DNA of 64,000 nucleotides from Rhabdophis nuchalis. Its lineage: Eukaryota; Chordata; Lepidosauria; Squamata; Natricidae. This document shows positions 42,151 through 53,459 of this stretch, piece after piece. Position numbers and translations under genes: made by a program. Every line of letters begins with the position of its first letter. Position 1 is the stretch's first letter. The stretch spans positions 11,406,501 through 11,470,500 of the forward strand of contig CM077649.1 of the NCBI GenBank assembly GCA_039707465.1, in the 5' to 3' direction. The notes under the pieces are model-generated. The model was not told where the DNA came from and did not search any database. It worked only from the letters and a program-made list of their open reading frames with translations.

Positions 42151-42256
42151 AAAACCAATTTTCCAGCATTGTTATATATTTGAACAGGCCAGTTGTTAAC
42201 CAAGGTTTTCCTGTAGCATCTTTAGTCTCTGATGTATATGTCTACAAAAGCAATTA

Positions 42257-42793
42257 CCATATTTTTCGGAGTATAAGATGCACCTTTTTCCCTCAAAAAA
42301 GAGGCTGAGAATCTGGGTGCGTCTTATATACTGAATACAGCATTTTTTTGCTGAAACCCCACCCCCTTCACCAAAATGGTTGTGCAGAGCCTGTAGGAAG
42401 CTTTCAGAGTGCTCCTTGGAGCTGGGGAGGGCAGAAATGAGTGACAAATGGGCCATTTTATGCTCAATGTTTCCCCCACAGACCCCAGGAGCACTTTATA
42501 AGCCTCTTAAAGGCTATGCATGCAATTTATTTGACAAAAAATGGGCCCGTTTTTGCAAAAAATGGGCCATTTTTTGCTCATTTTTGGAAAAAAACAAACC
42601 CACGGCCCAGGAGCACTTCTACAAGCCTCCTAAAGGCTATTCATGCCTTTTTTGGAAAAAAATGGGCCTGTTTTTGCGAAAAATGGGGTGTTTTTAGGAG
42701 GTCTGCAGTGTGCAATTTTTTAAAAAATTTGCCTCTTCAAAACCTTGGTGCGTCTTATACTCCGGTCGTCTTATAATCCCAAAAATATGGTAT
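42257..42793 (-). mobile_element. TIR/microsatellite MITE, copy C (lacks the microsatellite)
   Basis: Starts ACCATATTTTTCGGAGTATA and ends TCCCAAAAATATGGTA. Carries the AAAAATGGGCC blocks and CCTCTTCAAAACCTTGGTGC, but no CTAC/CTCT tract. The short frames with NGPF- and KNGP-like repeats are non-coding artefacts. Confidence 0.85.
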
Positions 42794-42794
42794 A

Positions 42795-43519
42795 GGAATT
42801 TTAAATAGCATATTTATTATGCCTTGTGCTCTTATTTTATGTATTTTATTTGTTGAAGTGATACTTGTGGCTTTCGTATTTTTATAAGCTTCGTTTAAAC
42901 TGAGGATAGATATAAATATTTGGAATAAAACTTAAATACATTTTAGACAATAAAATGTCTCCCCCTACCTTGGTGCTCTGCAGCTTTGTTGGATTTATTT
43001 TTTGGTGTACATAGTCTAATGGGCAGTTGCACTAACTGCACGGGCTTCAAGTTTTCTTTCGTCAAAATGTTGCTATTACTTTTAAACCCCTCCATGGCAC
43101 AAGAGTAGATTAGTTGTGGGATCATCTCTCCCACAGGGCATGTGCCCTTCTTACCAGATCAGATAGCATAGGCACTCTCCAGATTCCTTTCCTTAAATGT
43201 TGTTCTATGACTGGACCTAGGAAGTGTATCCTTTTTGGGATTGTCCTTGCTCAATAGAACATGCTTCCATGAAAATCTGGCAAGCCGTTGGTCCTTTAAC
43301 CTTCCAGAAAACTGCGGAGTGTTGAGATATCTGAAGACAGATTTGGAAGAGAGAGTATTCTGGATTGCATCACTTTTGTGCAAATTTGGATATGGCACTA
43401 TACAGATATCCCCTATCAGTTAATAAAATAAGTGAAGGCTCATTTTAATGGAATATGTGTTTAAGATCCAGGTTGCAATGTTTTGGGGTCCGTGAGTGTA
43501 GATATAATGTCTTCTGTGG
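42795..43519. other. no recognised feature
   Basis: Unassigned. Confidence 0.45.
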
Positions 43520-43527
43520 TACTAAAC

Positions 43528-43622
43528 CAGGGGTTTAAGTCTGAAGGACTTCAGCTCCCAGAATTCTCCAGCCAGCAAAGAAGTCCTTCAGACTTAAAAG
43601 TTGCAAAGTTTGCCCACCCCTG
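43528..43622. mobile_element. foldback hAT-like MITE, short diverged copy
   Basis: 95 bp from CAGGGGTTTAAGTCTG to CCCACCCCTG; 8-bp duplication TACTAAAC/TATTAAAC (7 of 8). It has lost part of the left arm. Confidence 0.8.
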
Positions 43623-43630
43623 TATTAAAC

Positions 43631-43999
43631 CATAGCTAGAGGTTTGTTTCTTTTTTATGTAGGATGATTGCTTGTCAGTGAAGCATGATTTATTTAGAAC
43701 AGTCAATGAAGACTGTTTTCTAAAATCTCATAACTAGCTAAAAATGCCTATACTAATATCTATTATCTATACCTATAGCTGCCCACACACTAAATACATG
43801 TAGCCAAGATATCCCTTTTTTTTCAATTTTTCAACCTGCTGCTGCTACTACTGCTTTTTAAATTTCTTCTTCTAAGCTTCTTGCATAGGTGCTGTTTCTT
43901 TAAAAGTTATTCTTATCTTTGATAGTCATTCAGCCTGGAGAATTATTAACCGTGTATCAGTTAAACTTTTATCAGTTTACTGTATTCATTTGATAACTG
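43631..43999. other. no recognised feature
   Basis: AT-rich, with CTG/CTA triplets near 43840; no gene. Confidence 0.45.
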
Positions 44000-46993
44000 T
44001 TCTCCTGTGCGCTGCTTGGAGAGTCTTAAGCATGGATTAACTTCTATTTATCTGCCCAAATTGTAAAGCTTTGGCCATGCCTCCTCTGCTCCACTGAGTC
44101 CAGTTTTCAATTCGATCTAGCCCAGGAGCAAACATATCCAAAACCTCTCTGCACTCTCTAAGCCGATAGATAGCTTGGATTTTCAATTTCTTTTATTTCT
44201 TTAGTGTTTCTTTCTTTTTCCTCTTTTTTCCTTTTTAAAGGCATCATTCTTGTTTCAGAGGCAGGTTTCTAGGAGGGGGTTTCCTTTGATGCCACATGCT
44301 GCCTAGGCCTCCTTCCCCTTAGTTGCCAGTGGGCCACCACTATTGGCCTTACTGGGTTGCCAGTGGGCCACCACCACCATGGACTCCTGAACAAAACAGG
44401 CAGCCTTAGCGCAATGCACCAGATCGACTGCGGCATTCCGGCAAATCATCATCGGTGCCGGGCATGTCAGATTTGACTTTTGCAAGCCTGCCTCTTAACC
44501 TTGCCGCTTTTTGCCGCGCATAGGTGGACTGGTCCCTTTCTGGTTGCCGGCAGAGCCACCAACACCTCATCAGGCTAGCACATCCAGAGTCTTTGGCCAG
44601 CACAGGTCATACTCTGTGGATTGAAAGGAGGGCTTCCATTTTGGCGCATCAGAGTCGTTTGGGCAGTTCACGCTATTTTTGTTTCTCCACAATTGCACCT
44701 TGTTGGTGAGTGGAACTCCAATCCACTGGTCCTCCCTGGGACTCATTCCAACTTCGGCAAGGCCTGAAGGCTTCCCATCCATCAGCCTAGGCCTCATTTT
44801 CAGCCAGTTAACCTCGTGATCATAGGCCTGACTCCCCCTTTTTTCAAAATGGCGGAGAGAAACCTACTAGGGAGTGGCGACTAGGCCAAAGCCTCTTCTA
44901 GCCAACACCCAGTTCAGATGCCCCAACCCAGAGGAACTGGTACTTCCCCCAGGAAGGCCTTGAGCGGAGTTAGGCCCCTACGTTCCAGAGGCAAATCCAC
45001 TACCCCTGATGGGAATTCCAGGAGCCCCAAAAGGTCTTAGAAAAATATTTAGCAAAGACCCAAAGGCAGATCAGAGTTCAAGATCATCAGGAATCTCCAT
45101 CAAGGGAGCAGGAAATGGACTGTCCCCTGCAATCTGAACTTTTCTCATCTATAATGGAGGAAGAACATCAGGATTTGTAACCTGATGGCTCCGTAAGAAC
45201 CTAGGAATCTAAAGTCCCCTCCCCTGTGGAGGACGTTGATCCCTTTGCCTGCTCAGCACCTGCAAAGCTGGAAGTGACTGGCCCTATCAGGCATCCAGCC
45301 CCAGAGGCAAGATTCAACCCCACTGCGGCAGGGTTCTGCCCAGTGGAGGATCAGGGCCCGGCCGTGTCACAAGAGATGCATAGTATCATCTCCCTGGCCA
45401 TTTCTGAGGGAATTGCGGAAGGGCTCCAACAGCGAGACGAGTGCTCTGCCCATTTTGCCCTTAGCTGCGCACTGGTACAAGGTTCCAATACTAGGGAAAT
45501 TATGCAGCCCCCCCCCCCATCTTCGTGCCCATCCCTGGACAGTGACAAGTCCATTTGGGGTGAAGAAGAGCAGGCTGATCAGGACCTATCTGAGGACAAA
45601 GATCTCTAAATAAACCCGCATTCACTGGTCTTTTTAAGACAGCCTTTTTCAAATTCCTACTTTACAAGGCCAAGACTACCACCCACATGGGTGTGTTGGC
45701 CGAACCCAGGGAAGCAACTGTGGATCTTCAGGATCCAGTGAGGGGTTGTTTAACGAACCTGCTCCGGCGCAGAACATTATCCCCTTACCTAAACTGTTTG
45801 CAGACGTAATCCAATATCAGTGGTTACAGCCAGGCTCCCTAGCAGCACCCAGCAGGAATGATAAGATGCTCTATATGGTGGACCCAAACATGGAGGAGCT
45901 ATTACAGTTGCCCTCCATGGATGCCTCAGTGGCGTCTCTTCAGCTTCAATTCTACTACCAGATCTAATGGAAGAACTAAAGGCAGACGATAAGAGAGCGG
46001 AAAAATCTATTCATAAGACACATCAGGCAACAGCCTGGGCCATTTAAGCGGCCACCTCTGCCTCATTTTTCAACAGGGCTTCCCTCCTTTTGGCTTTGCC
46101 AGATGCAATCTAGATTACCCCCAGAGGACACCAGGCTACGCCAGGACATTAATAAGCTATTGGAGGCAGCCGAATATTCTGCGGATGCTACCCTCAATTT
46201 GCGTCCAGGGCTTTAGCCCTCTTATGGCTTCGCCATTGGCAAGCGGACATGAGATCAAAGTGGAAGTTGGCTTCTGCTCTCTTCAAGGGAGGAATCTCTG
46301 GACCCCATCCTAATTGAGAACAAAGATAAGAGAAAAGTTTTGCCCCATACCAATAGGACAGTGGACCATAGGACCCCCTCCTTATTTTTGTAGGCAGCCA
46401 TTTCGTTCCCCCGAGACAGACCATCATGCCCCTTCCTTTCACTGCCTCTATTTCTAGGGCACTGATTGTCCCCAGGACAGACAGTCCTTTTGGGACAGGG
46501 AAAAACAGCAAGCTGCTCCGAGATGGCCATTTGGAGGGTCCGGCAACAGACTCTTTCGTAGATCCAAGTTACGCCCTACATCCTCCTCTCATTGGAGGGC
46601 GGTTACAGCTTTCCGCTGGCCATTGGGAGTTGATCACCACAGACACGTGGGTTCTGCAAACCATAAAGCTAGATCTCTCCTTGGAGTTCATCTCCATACC
46701 CCCGAGGTACTTCATTCAATGTCCCACTCCAACCTGCATCACCAAAAAAGGTCTCATAGAGACCGAGATTTGGCATCTCTTAGAGATCAGGGCCATAGAG
46801 CAGTTTCCTGTAGGGCAGGAGGGGCAGGGGTTTTACTCTATCTTTTTTCTAGTGCCAAAGAGCTCAGGTGGTGAGCTATCCTGGATCTGAAGAAGCTCAA
46901 CGTACACCTGGTGTACAAGCGCTTCAAAATGCAGTCCCTCCAATCCCTCCTGGGGTGCGTTCAAGAGAGTGACCTCTTAATGTCAATAGATCT
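44000..46993 (+). pseudogene. second DIRS-type element, decayed and 3'-truncated
   Basis: Begins TTCTCCTGTGCGCTGCTTGG, the same outer motif as the DIRS at 21876 (TTCTCCTAGATGCTGCTTGG). ORF1 core remnants: AISEGIAEGLQQRD, KLFADVIQYQWLQPG, KMLYMVDPNMEELLQLPS, KTHQATAWA followed by a stop, and WLRHWQADMRSKWKLA. RT remnants: PPLIGGRLQLSAGHWE, LEFISIPPRYFIQCP, GFYSIFFLVPKSSGG, then a frameshift, and KKLNVHLVYKRFKMQSLQ. It breaks off at the SIDL segment near 46993. Several stops and frameshifts; a different, older family from the 21.9-kb element. No recombinase or right end is present. Confidence 0.88.
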
Positions 46994-47224
46994 ACATGTA
47001 TCTACTGTATGTATGTATGTTTGTTTGTTTGTTTGTTTGTTTGTTTGTTTGTTTTCGTAGATTTTCACGGGTGTAGGTATGCTGGTCTTGTTGTATTTGG
47101 GTGTTTTCCCGTGTAAGCATGAGATTGTTTTTGCAACATTTTGGCAAGATCTCACTTGCCATCTTCAGGCTTCGAAGGTGCCGCCCTTTCTTAAATCTTG
47201 GTGGGGGTGGGTGGGGTGCTGACT
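46994..47224 (-). pseudogene. Penelope-like element terminal fragment plus TTTG repeat
   Basis: Complement encodes LKMASEILPKCCKNNLMLTR and ENTQIQQDQHTYTRENLRK, in the style of Penelope-like terminal sequence (GGCAAGTGAGATCTTGCC, AAACACCCAAATACAACAAG). A TTTG repeat at about 47020-47054 borders it. Assignment by motif memory. Confidence 0.5.
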
Positions 47225-47772
47225 CTGTTGGTGAATACAGCATTTTTTCCTCCTGAAACCCCACCCTCTTCACCAAAATGGCCGTGCGCATACCCTTATG
47301 GAGGCTTCCAGAGACCTCCTGGGGGCTGGGGAGGGCAGAAATAAGCAAAAAACAGGGCTTTTTTTGCCCCCCCCCCCAAGTCTGCAGCAGCACTCTACAA
47401 GCCTCCATAAGGCTATGCATGCAATTTTTTTGACCAAAAAATGGGCTGTTTTCATGAAAAAAATGGGCTGTTTTTCTTCGTTTTGGGCCCCCCCACGCCC
47501 CCAGGAGCACTCTGCAAGCCCCCCCAAGGCTATTCATGCCTTTTATTTTTTAAAAACGGGCCCATTTTCGTGAAAAACAGGCTGTTTGGGGGAGGTTTGC
47601 ACAGTGTAAAAAGGGTTTTTTCCCCCTTTTCGGAAAGCTGTTTAATTAGAGTGATTGTTGAGAATTACGTTGGTCAAGTACTGTGCCTGCAGAAACAAAG
47701 ATTTGTTCCAAAGGTGTTCAGTGATTTCTTTCTCCAGCACATGGGTAAATATACCTGGAAACATCTACCTAC

Positions 47773-47813
<41 letters not shown>

Positions 47814-48330
47814 ACTTATCTACTGTATTTCTCTCTCTCTATTTCTCTATTTTTCTCTCTCTATCCCTCTACCTACCTACCTATCTACACTCTCTCTCTC
47901 CCTGTCTACCTACTGTATTTCTCTCTCTCCCTTCTATCTACCGATCTACCTACTCTCTCTCTCCCCCTACCTATCTACTGTATTTCTCTCTCTATTTCTC
48001 TCTCTAATCTATCTACACACACTCTCTCTCCCTACTTACCTACCTACTGTATTTCTCTCTCTCTCGCTATCCCTTTATCTACCTACCTACCAAACTACAC
48101 ACTCTGTCTCCCACCCTACCTGCCTACCTACTGTATTTCTCTCTCTCCCTCTCTCTCCCCCTCTACCTACCTACCTACCTACCTACCTACCTACTACTCT
48201 CTCTCTCCCTACCTAACTACTGTATTTTTCTCTCTTTCTCTCCCTCTCTATCCCTCTATCTACCTACTTTTTTTAAAAAATTGCCTCTTCAAAACCTGGG
48301 TGCGTCTTATACTCTGAAAAATACGGTATG
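47225..48330 (-). mobile_element. TIR/microsatellite MITE, copy D (one end missing)
   Basis: The right end GTCTTATACTCTGAAAAATA is intact; the other terminal repeat is missing and starts inside the element at ATACAGCATTTTTTCCTCC. A large CTCT/CTAC/TATC tract spans about 47764-48265. AAAATGGGCTG blocks are shared with copies B, C and E. Confidence 0.85.
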
Positions 48331-48790
48331 TTGTGACTGCAAAAGACCTTTTTCATTTTGAAGAATGCTGTTTGAGCTTTCTCTATCCTTGTCTTTACTT
48401 CACTGATCATGTTCCAGCTTTCATGTAAATTAAAACCGAGGTACGTGATCCTTTCAACTTTTTCTAGTGGTATTTCTTCTGAATTTATCGGTGGTAAATT
48501 AAAGGGTTTGCTGATGGCCATGATCTTGGTTTTTCAGGTGTTAAGCTTCAAGACATACGTTTCACATATATCTGAGACTCTGTTGATGAGGAGCTGAAGG
48601 TCTCCATGCTTACTGGCAAGCAGAACTGTATCATTAGCATATCTTAAATTGTTGATCTGAACACCATTTACTTTGAGGTCAGCATCAATGTTTTCCAGTG
48701 CTTCATTGAAAATTTACTCAAGAGTAGATGTTAAACAACAGTGGAGACAGAATACAGCCCTGTCTGACCCCTCTTCATATTTCTGCATCA
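48331..48790 (-). pseudogene. non-LTR reverse transcriptase fragment (RTE-like, uncertain)
   Basis: Minus-strand segments in order: VNGVQINNLRYANDTVLLA (catalytic YADD altered to YAND), LLINRVSDICE, LKLNT followed by a stop, KTKIMAISK, then VERITYLGFNLHESWNMISE and VKTRIEKAQTAFFKMKKVFC. Ends at the junction with MITE copy D. Clearly RT; the clade is not certain. Confidence 0.7.
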
Positions 48791-48794
48791 TCTG

Positions 48795-49384
48795 ATTATT
48801 TTTGATCTAGTAGCCTTAAAGCAGCTGTAAATTATCAAAGCTATTGCAACATCATTCTAAGGACTGTTCACTCAAAAGATTTGCTCGGAGCTTGAATGCT
48901 GAAAGATATAGAAGCTTAAACTGGGTATTTCTTCCATGCTGTTTTACACCTTGTTTTGAGTAACATGACAAGTCTTCCAGAAGAATCCTGGAATTCCTGG
49001 CTATTTAGTGAATCCTATTTTGTTGCCTTTCTAAACTTTCAGATTACACATCTTCAGAGACATCTGTAGCTGAGAACCTTCCCCAGAGCACTTTTAAACC
49101 ATGTTTAAATCATTTCTGTGGAAGATTCTTGTAGCAGCAAGCATATGAGTTGGCATAAAAGGAAAGACAAGGGCTATGTATAAGTGACCTAATGGTAAAA
49201 GGCATTCTGACTGTTTTCTCTAACGCGTTTTTCTTTCTATAACAATAGAAAAACATTAGAGTTTGTTTTACATTTGTATTAGTTTATCAAAATATAAAAT
49301 ACAAAGAAAAATGAAAATAACAGGGATTTTGAATAGCGAAGAGGAAAAACAACACATAAGGAAACATCACTCTGATAATCTAGC
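48795..49384. other. no recognised feature
   Basis: Unassigned. Confidence 0.45.
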
Positions 49385-49385
49385 T

Positions 49386-50342
49386 ACCGTATTTTTCAGA
49401 GTATAAGACTTACCTTTTTTCCTCAGAAAAGAGGGTGAAAATCTGGGTGCATCTTATACACCGAATACAGCATTTTTTGCCTCCCGAAGCCCCACCCCTT
49501 CACCAAAATGGCCTTTCATACCCTTATGGAGGCTTTCAGAGAGTCTTGGGGGCTGGGGAGGGCAGAAATGAGCAAAAAAGAGGCTGGTTTTTGCCCTCCC
49601 CCTAGCCCTCAGCAGCACTATAAGGCTCCATAAGGCTATGCATGCAATTTTTTTTGACAAAAAATGGGCCCATTTTCATGAAAAACAGGCCGGTTTTGCC
49701 CCCCCTAGGAGCCCTCCACAAGCACCCTCAAGGCTATTCATCCCCTTATTTATTTATTTTTTGGGGAAAAAATGGGTCCATTTTCGGGAGTTGTGCAGAG
49801 TGCAAAAACTTTTTTTCCCCCTTTTGGAAAGCTCTTTAACTGATGGATGAGAATTACATTGTTCAAGGGCTGTACCAGCAGAAACAAAGGTGCTGCAGAT
49901 TGTCAGTGATTTCCTTCTCCAGCACATGGATAAATACACCTGGAAACATCTACCTACCTTCCTACTCTCTCTCTCCCTCCCTACCTACTGTATTTCTCTC
50001 TATCTCTCTACCTACCAACCTACCTACTCTCTCTCTCTCCCTCCCTACCTATCTACTGTATTTCTTTCTCTCTCTCTTTCTATTTCTCTCTATCCCTCTC
50101 CCTCCCTACCTACACACACATTCTCTCTCTCCCTCCCTCCCTCCTGTATTTCTCTCTCTCTTTCTATTTCTCTTTCTTTCTATCTCTTTACCTACCTATC
50201 TATCTACCTACCTACTTACTGTATTTTTTCTCTTCCTCTCTATCCCTCTATCTATCTACCTACTTTTTAAAAAAAATTGCCTCTTCAAAACCTTGGTGAG
50301 TCTTATACTCCGGTGCGTCTTATACTCTGAAAAATACGGTAT
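49386..50342 (-). mobile_element. TIR/microsatellite MITE, copy E, complete
   Basis: ACCGTATTTTTCAGAGTATA to TATACTCTGAAAAATACGGT, bounded by TA. CTCT/CTAC/TATC tract at about 49952-50262, in the reverse order to copies A and B. Internal AAAATGGGCCC blocks. Confidence 0.9.
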
Positions 50343-50344
50343 TT

Positions 50345-50892
50345 TACATTGTATTACCAAATCTGTAACCAAATTACCAAAGCAGTGGAATTCCAGAAGT
50401 CAAGCCTTTTCTTATGTTTCCAGGTAAGAATAAAAGAAAAATTATTATATCAACAGTAATGCCCCATCCTTGAAATCATATTATATTAAAGTGGAATTCT
50501 ACAAGCTGGAAATACTTGAGCACTTAAAGAAAAGGAACCTCTTCAGTTTCCCATGGTAAAATTATACATACCAATATATATATATATATTTATTGCTTGT
50601 TATGGTTTGAAGTATCTCTAAACAATATTCTTCATGTTTTTCTTTACATTTAAGTGGGGAATATCCAAAGTATTGATCTCTAGAGATAATTGAGTGTATC
50701 TTAATGTACTTTAGCTGATTTCATGAATCTTATTAGGTTATATTAGTAGTAAGAACTTCTTTCAGTGCTAAGAAGGCTAACGTGACAGGAAGGTCTAAAA
50801 ATAAGCACTGAACGTTTGGAGCATTCTAAATATGCGGAGTCTATTTCTAATTATAGAAATTAATTTAGTTATAGACCAAGGATCTCAACTTG
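50345..50892. other. no gene recognised; short TA repeat
   Basis: TA dinucleotide run at about 50573-50590; otherwise nothing recognised. Confidence 0.45.
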
Positions 50893-50900
50893 CCTTAGAC

Positions 50901-51094
50901 CAGTGCTTCTCAAATAGTGGGGCGGGCCCCCCAGGGGGGGTGCGAGGCTCCGTAAAGGGGGGCGCGTTTGACCTCGGCAGAGGTGTACTTATAACAATTT
51001 TATAGACAAATGATACTATTTACAGTCGCGCGGGGGGCGCGAAATGTTTTCTTCTTCCTAGGGGGGCATGACAGAAAATAATTGAGAAGCACTG
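50901..51094. mobile_element. hAT-like MITE (CAGTGCTTCTCAA family)
   Basis: CAGTGCTTCTCAAATAGTGG to ATAATTGAGAAGCACTG, 194 bp, with perfect 8-bp target duplication CCTTAGAC. Internal GGGGGG-rich blocks. Non-coding. Confidence 0.92.
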
Positions 51095-51180
51095 CCTTAG
51101 ACTGTGGTGTTCCTTAAAACTAGTGCAAAGAATGACAATAAATTAGTTGGATTTAAATTTAAGTTTCAATATGAATAATA

Positions 51181-51549
51181 TAGGTAGTTCTTAACGTATC
51201 ACTATAATTGAGCCCAAATTCTATTGTTAAGTGAGACAATTGTTAAATGTATTTTGCCCTATTTTACAACCTTTTTTTGCCACAGTTGTTAAGTTAGTAA
51301 CAAGGTTGTAAAGTGAATCTGGCTTCCCCATTGACTTTGCTTGTCAGAAAGTTGCAAAAGGTAAATCACATAACCCCAGGACACAGCAAATATGAGTCAG
51401 TTGCCAAACATTTGAATTTTGATCATGTAACTATGGTAATGCTGTAACAATCGTAAATTTAAAAAATGGTAATAAATCACTTTTTTTAGTGCAGTGGTAA
51501 TTTCGACTGGACACTAAAGGAAAGGTTGTAAGTCGAGGACATTCTGTAT
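51181..51549. mobile_element. TA-flanked MITE (TAGTTCTTAACG family)
   Basis: Starts TAGGTAGTTCTTAACG; ends GTAAGTCGAGGACATTCTGTA. Shares AATTGAGCCCAAATT and CTTCCCCATTGACTTTGC with 39769 and 61311. Confidence 0.78.
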
Positions 51550-51589
51550 GACTATTTGCCAATCGTGTGTGGTTGGATAAAGAGTCTTC

Positions 51590-51973
51590 CGGACAGAGAG
51601 TCTTCTGGCAGCCTGCCCACAACCATAGAGTGCACTCCTAGAGCGGCCGCTGCTGGAAGAATCGGAAGCTGAGTTCTGGAGTTTGGAAGCCAGAGAAGTT
51701 TTTCTCAGAGTGTGGCGGCGGTGGCGCCCTGCCCCTACAGGGGGCATGGTGAGGCTGGGAGGCATGCGAGCTGGGGGCGGAACAGGCACTCGCGCAACAA
51801 CCCCCCTCTCCAGCCGGACAGAGCACCATACACTGACCTAGGGGGTATCCCAAATGTGCCAAGCCGCGGGAGCTGTGGGGCGGGCAGAATGCCACATGGC
51901 TTGACGCCTTAGGGATACCCCTAGGTCAGTGAATGGTGCTCTGCCTGGCTGGAGAGGGGGTTTGCCAGGCAGC
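51590..51973. repeat. GC-rich block with a long imperfect inverted repeat
   Basis: Left arm about 51795-51851 (CCCCCTCTCCAGCC ... GAGCACCATACACTGACC) pairs with right arm about 51911-51966 (CCTAGGTCAGTGAATGGTGC ... GGCTGGAGAGGGGG). Spacer about 60 bp, CpG-rich. I cannot assign it to a known family; it abuts the Penelope-like region. Confidence 0.65.
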
Positions 51974-52622
51974 TACTCGTGAGCGTGCGCATTTCATGGC
52001 TGCTGTGTGTTCTGATTGGTAGGAGGTTTGGCTGTGCTCTGATTGGATGGGGGCGTGTTCTGTTTGGGAGGGGGCCTGGTTGTGCTTGTGTTAGTCCGAG
52101 TTGCAGAGGGATTTGACCTGGTGAGCTGCGCTACTGTTGTTTGGCTTCGCATTTGTGGTCGTGCCACATCTCCGTGGTGGGCATCAGTTTGCTTCATGTA
52201 TGGATTGGAGGGGTTTAAAGTGGCTAATAATGCAGCTGTGGTCTGGCTTCTGGTTTGTGGTCGGGCTTCTGGTTTGTGGTCATCATCGGTGTGAGTTTGG
52301 GCTTGCTTTTTGCATGGATGTGTGATAGTGACATCCTGTGTGGTTTTCGTGAGTGTGAGTCTGGTATCGTTCTTTGTGTTAGGGACTCGTTTGTCAGTGA
52401 GGGCGGGTTTCCAAAAGGCTGGTAGGCGGGAGGTATCATCTCGTTTATTCATGCTGTGTGGCCGTTTTTCTATCTCAATAGCTTCTCTGATTATTCTGTT
52501 GTTAAAGTGTTCAATATATATATATATTGAACACTTTAACAACAGAATAATCAGAGAAGCTATTGAGATAGAAAAACGGCCACACAGCATGAATAAATGA
52601 GATGATACCTCCCGCCTACCAG
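51974..52622 (-). mobile_element. Penelope-like element end with flanking inverted duplication
   Basis: The minus-strand frame contains NRIIREAIEIEKRPHSMNKR, a segment like the end of the Penelope GIY-YIG endonuclease domain, then RLPAFWKPALTDKRV. A long Thr/Pro/Gln-rich tail follows with repeats of KPEARPQTRSQTT type to the stop near 51994. The first 60 or so codons of the frame read through the inverted duplication and are not real coding sequence. 5'-truncated; the RT domain is absent. Confidence 0.65.
52419..52622. repeat. 204-bp near-perfect palindrome
   Basis: Two 102-bp arms centred on TCAATATATATATATATTGA at 52511-52530. The only mismatch seen is CGTTTATT against AATAAATG, consistent with CpG decay in the right arm. 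The arms are the start of the truncated Penelope-like segment in opposite orientations. Confidence 0.92.
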
Positions 52623-52639
52623 TATATATATATATACGT

Positions 52640-53320
52640 TTTTGTTTTCCCCCCAAGATGGCGGTGCGCTTAGACGCTGCGGCTTTGAGCTCCTGGTGTC
52701 ACAGTAGAGTTAGGCAAAAACTAGTCTATACCCGCAGGGAGTTATTAAGTTATTATTAAAGATTGGATCTTCTAGTCGACTCGATATTACCAGCGACTTC
52801 CAGCAGTCTCATAATATACCGAGTGACATAGTAAGACTGCCAGGCTCTCCATGGATCGTTGTTTGGCCTAGGAGGCAGCGAAGAGAGCCGAAGCAGAAGC
52901 AGGGATGCAGAGCAGGTTTGCTAGTTCGATTACGGAAGCAGCCTCACAGACCAGCATTACCAAGCATTTCCTAACCAACTCTAGATCCTTTGACCACAAA
53001 ACCGATGAACTAGAGCTATGGATGGCAGCGAATAAGCTCATTGGTGACTGCTGTGTGATGATCATCACAGAGACCTGACCTCATCCACTTGTACTGGATG
53101 CGTCTGTGGAGCTAACTAACCGCACCACACACCGCTTTGACAGAAACAACAACTCTGGTAAAAGCAAAGGTGGAGGACTGTGTATTTACACACATAATAA
53201 CTGGTGCACTAACAGTAGAGTTGCTTATACACACTGTTCTGCAGACTTGGAATTCTTAACTGTCATTTTATTTACCTAGAGAGATTTCTGTTATAGTTAT
53301 CACTGCTGTCTATAACCAAT
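52640..53320 (+). pseudogene. LINE 5' end with partial APE endonuclease (Rex1/L2/CR1-like)
   Basis: 5' leader including AAGATGGCGGTGCGC, then plus-strand frames with MAANKLIGDCCVMIITET, a stop, and segments resembling VELTNRTTHRFDRNNNSG, KSKGGGLCIYTHNNW and LEFLTVIL. These fit the N-terminal half of an AP-like endonuclease in the Rex1/L2/CR1 group. It ends at an AATTAAATT-rich stretch near 53330. This is one of the few 5' ends in the window; most other LINEs here are 3' fragments. Confidence 0.65.
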
Positions 53321-53339
53321 TAAATTAATAAATTAAATT

Positions 53340-53455
53340 AAATTAAATGGGGGTGGGGCCAATCAGAGGTGGTATTTACCGGTTCTCCAAACTACTCAGA
53401 ATTTCCACTACCAGTTCTCCAGAACTGACCAGAACCCGCTGAATACCACCTCTGG
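53340..53455. mobile_element. MITE fragment, CAGAGGTGGTATTTACC unit
   Basis: CAGAGGTGGTATTTACCGG to GAATACCACCTCTG, a foldback unit identical in plan to 35927-36018. Confidence 0.7.
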
Positions 53456-53459
53456 TGTA

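Noticed and set aside
47764..48265. CRISPR-like or tandem-array structure
   Set aside because: Units are simple 2-4 bp repeats without spacers; eukaryotic microsatellite.
47441..48317. Long plus-strand ORFs rich in SLSLSL and YLPTY
   Set aside because: Translated CTCT/CTAC microsatellite of MITE copy D.
51994..52656. 220-aa intact Penelope protein
   Set aside because: The N-terminal third reads through the inverted duplication (palindrome). Only the middle and C-terminal parts resemble a Penelope end.
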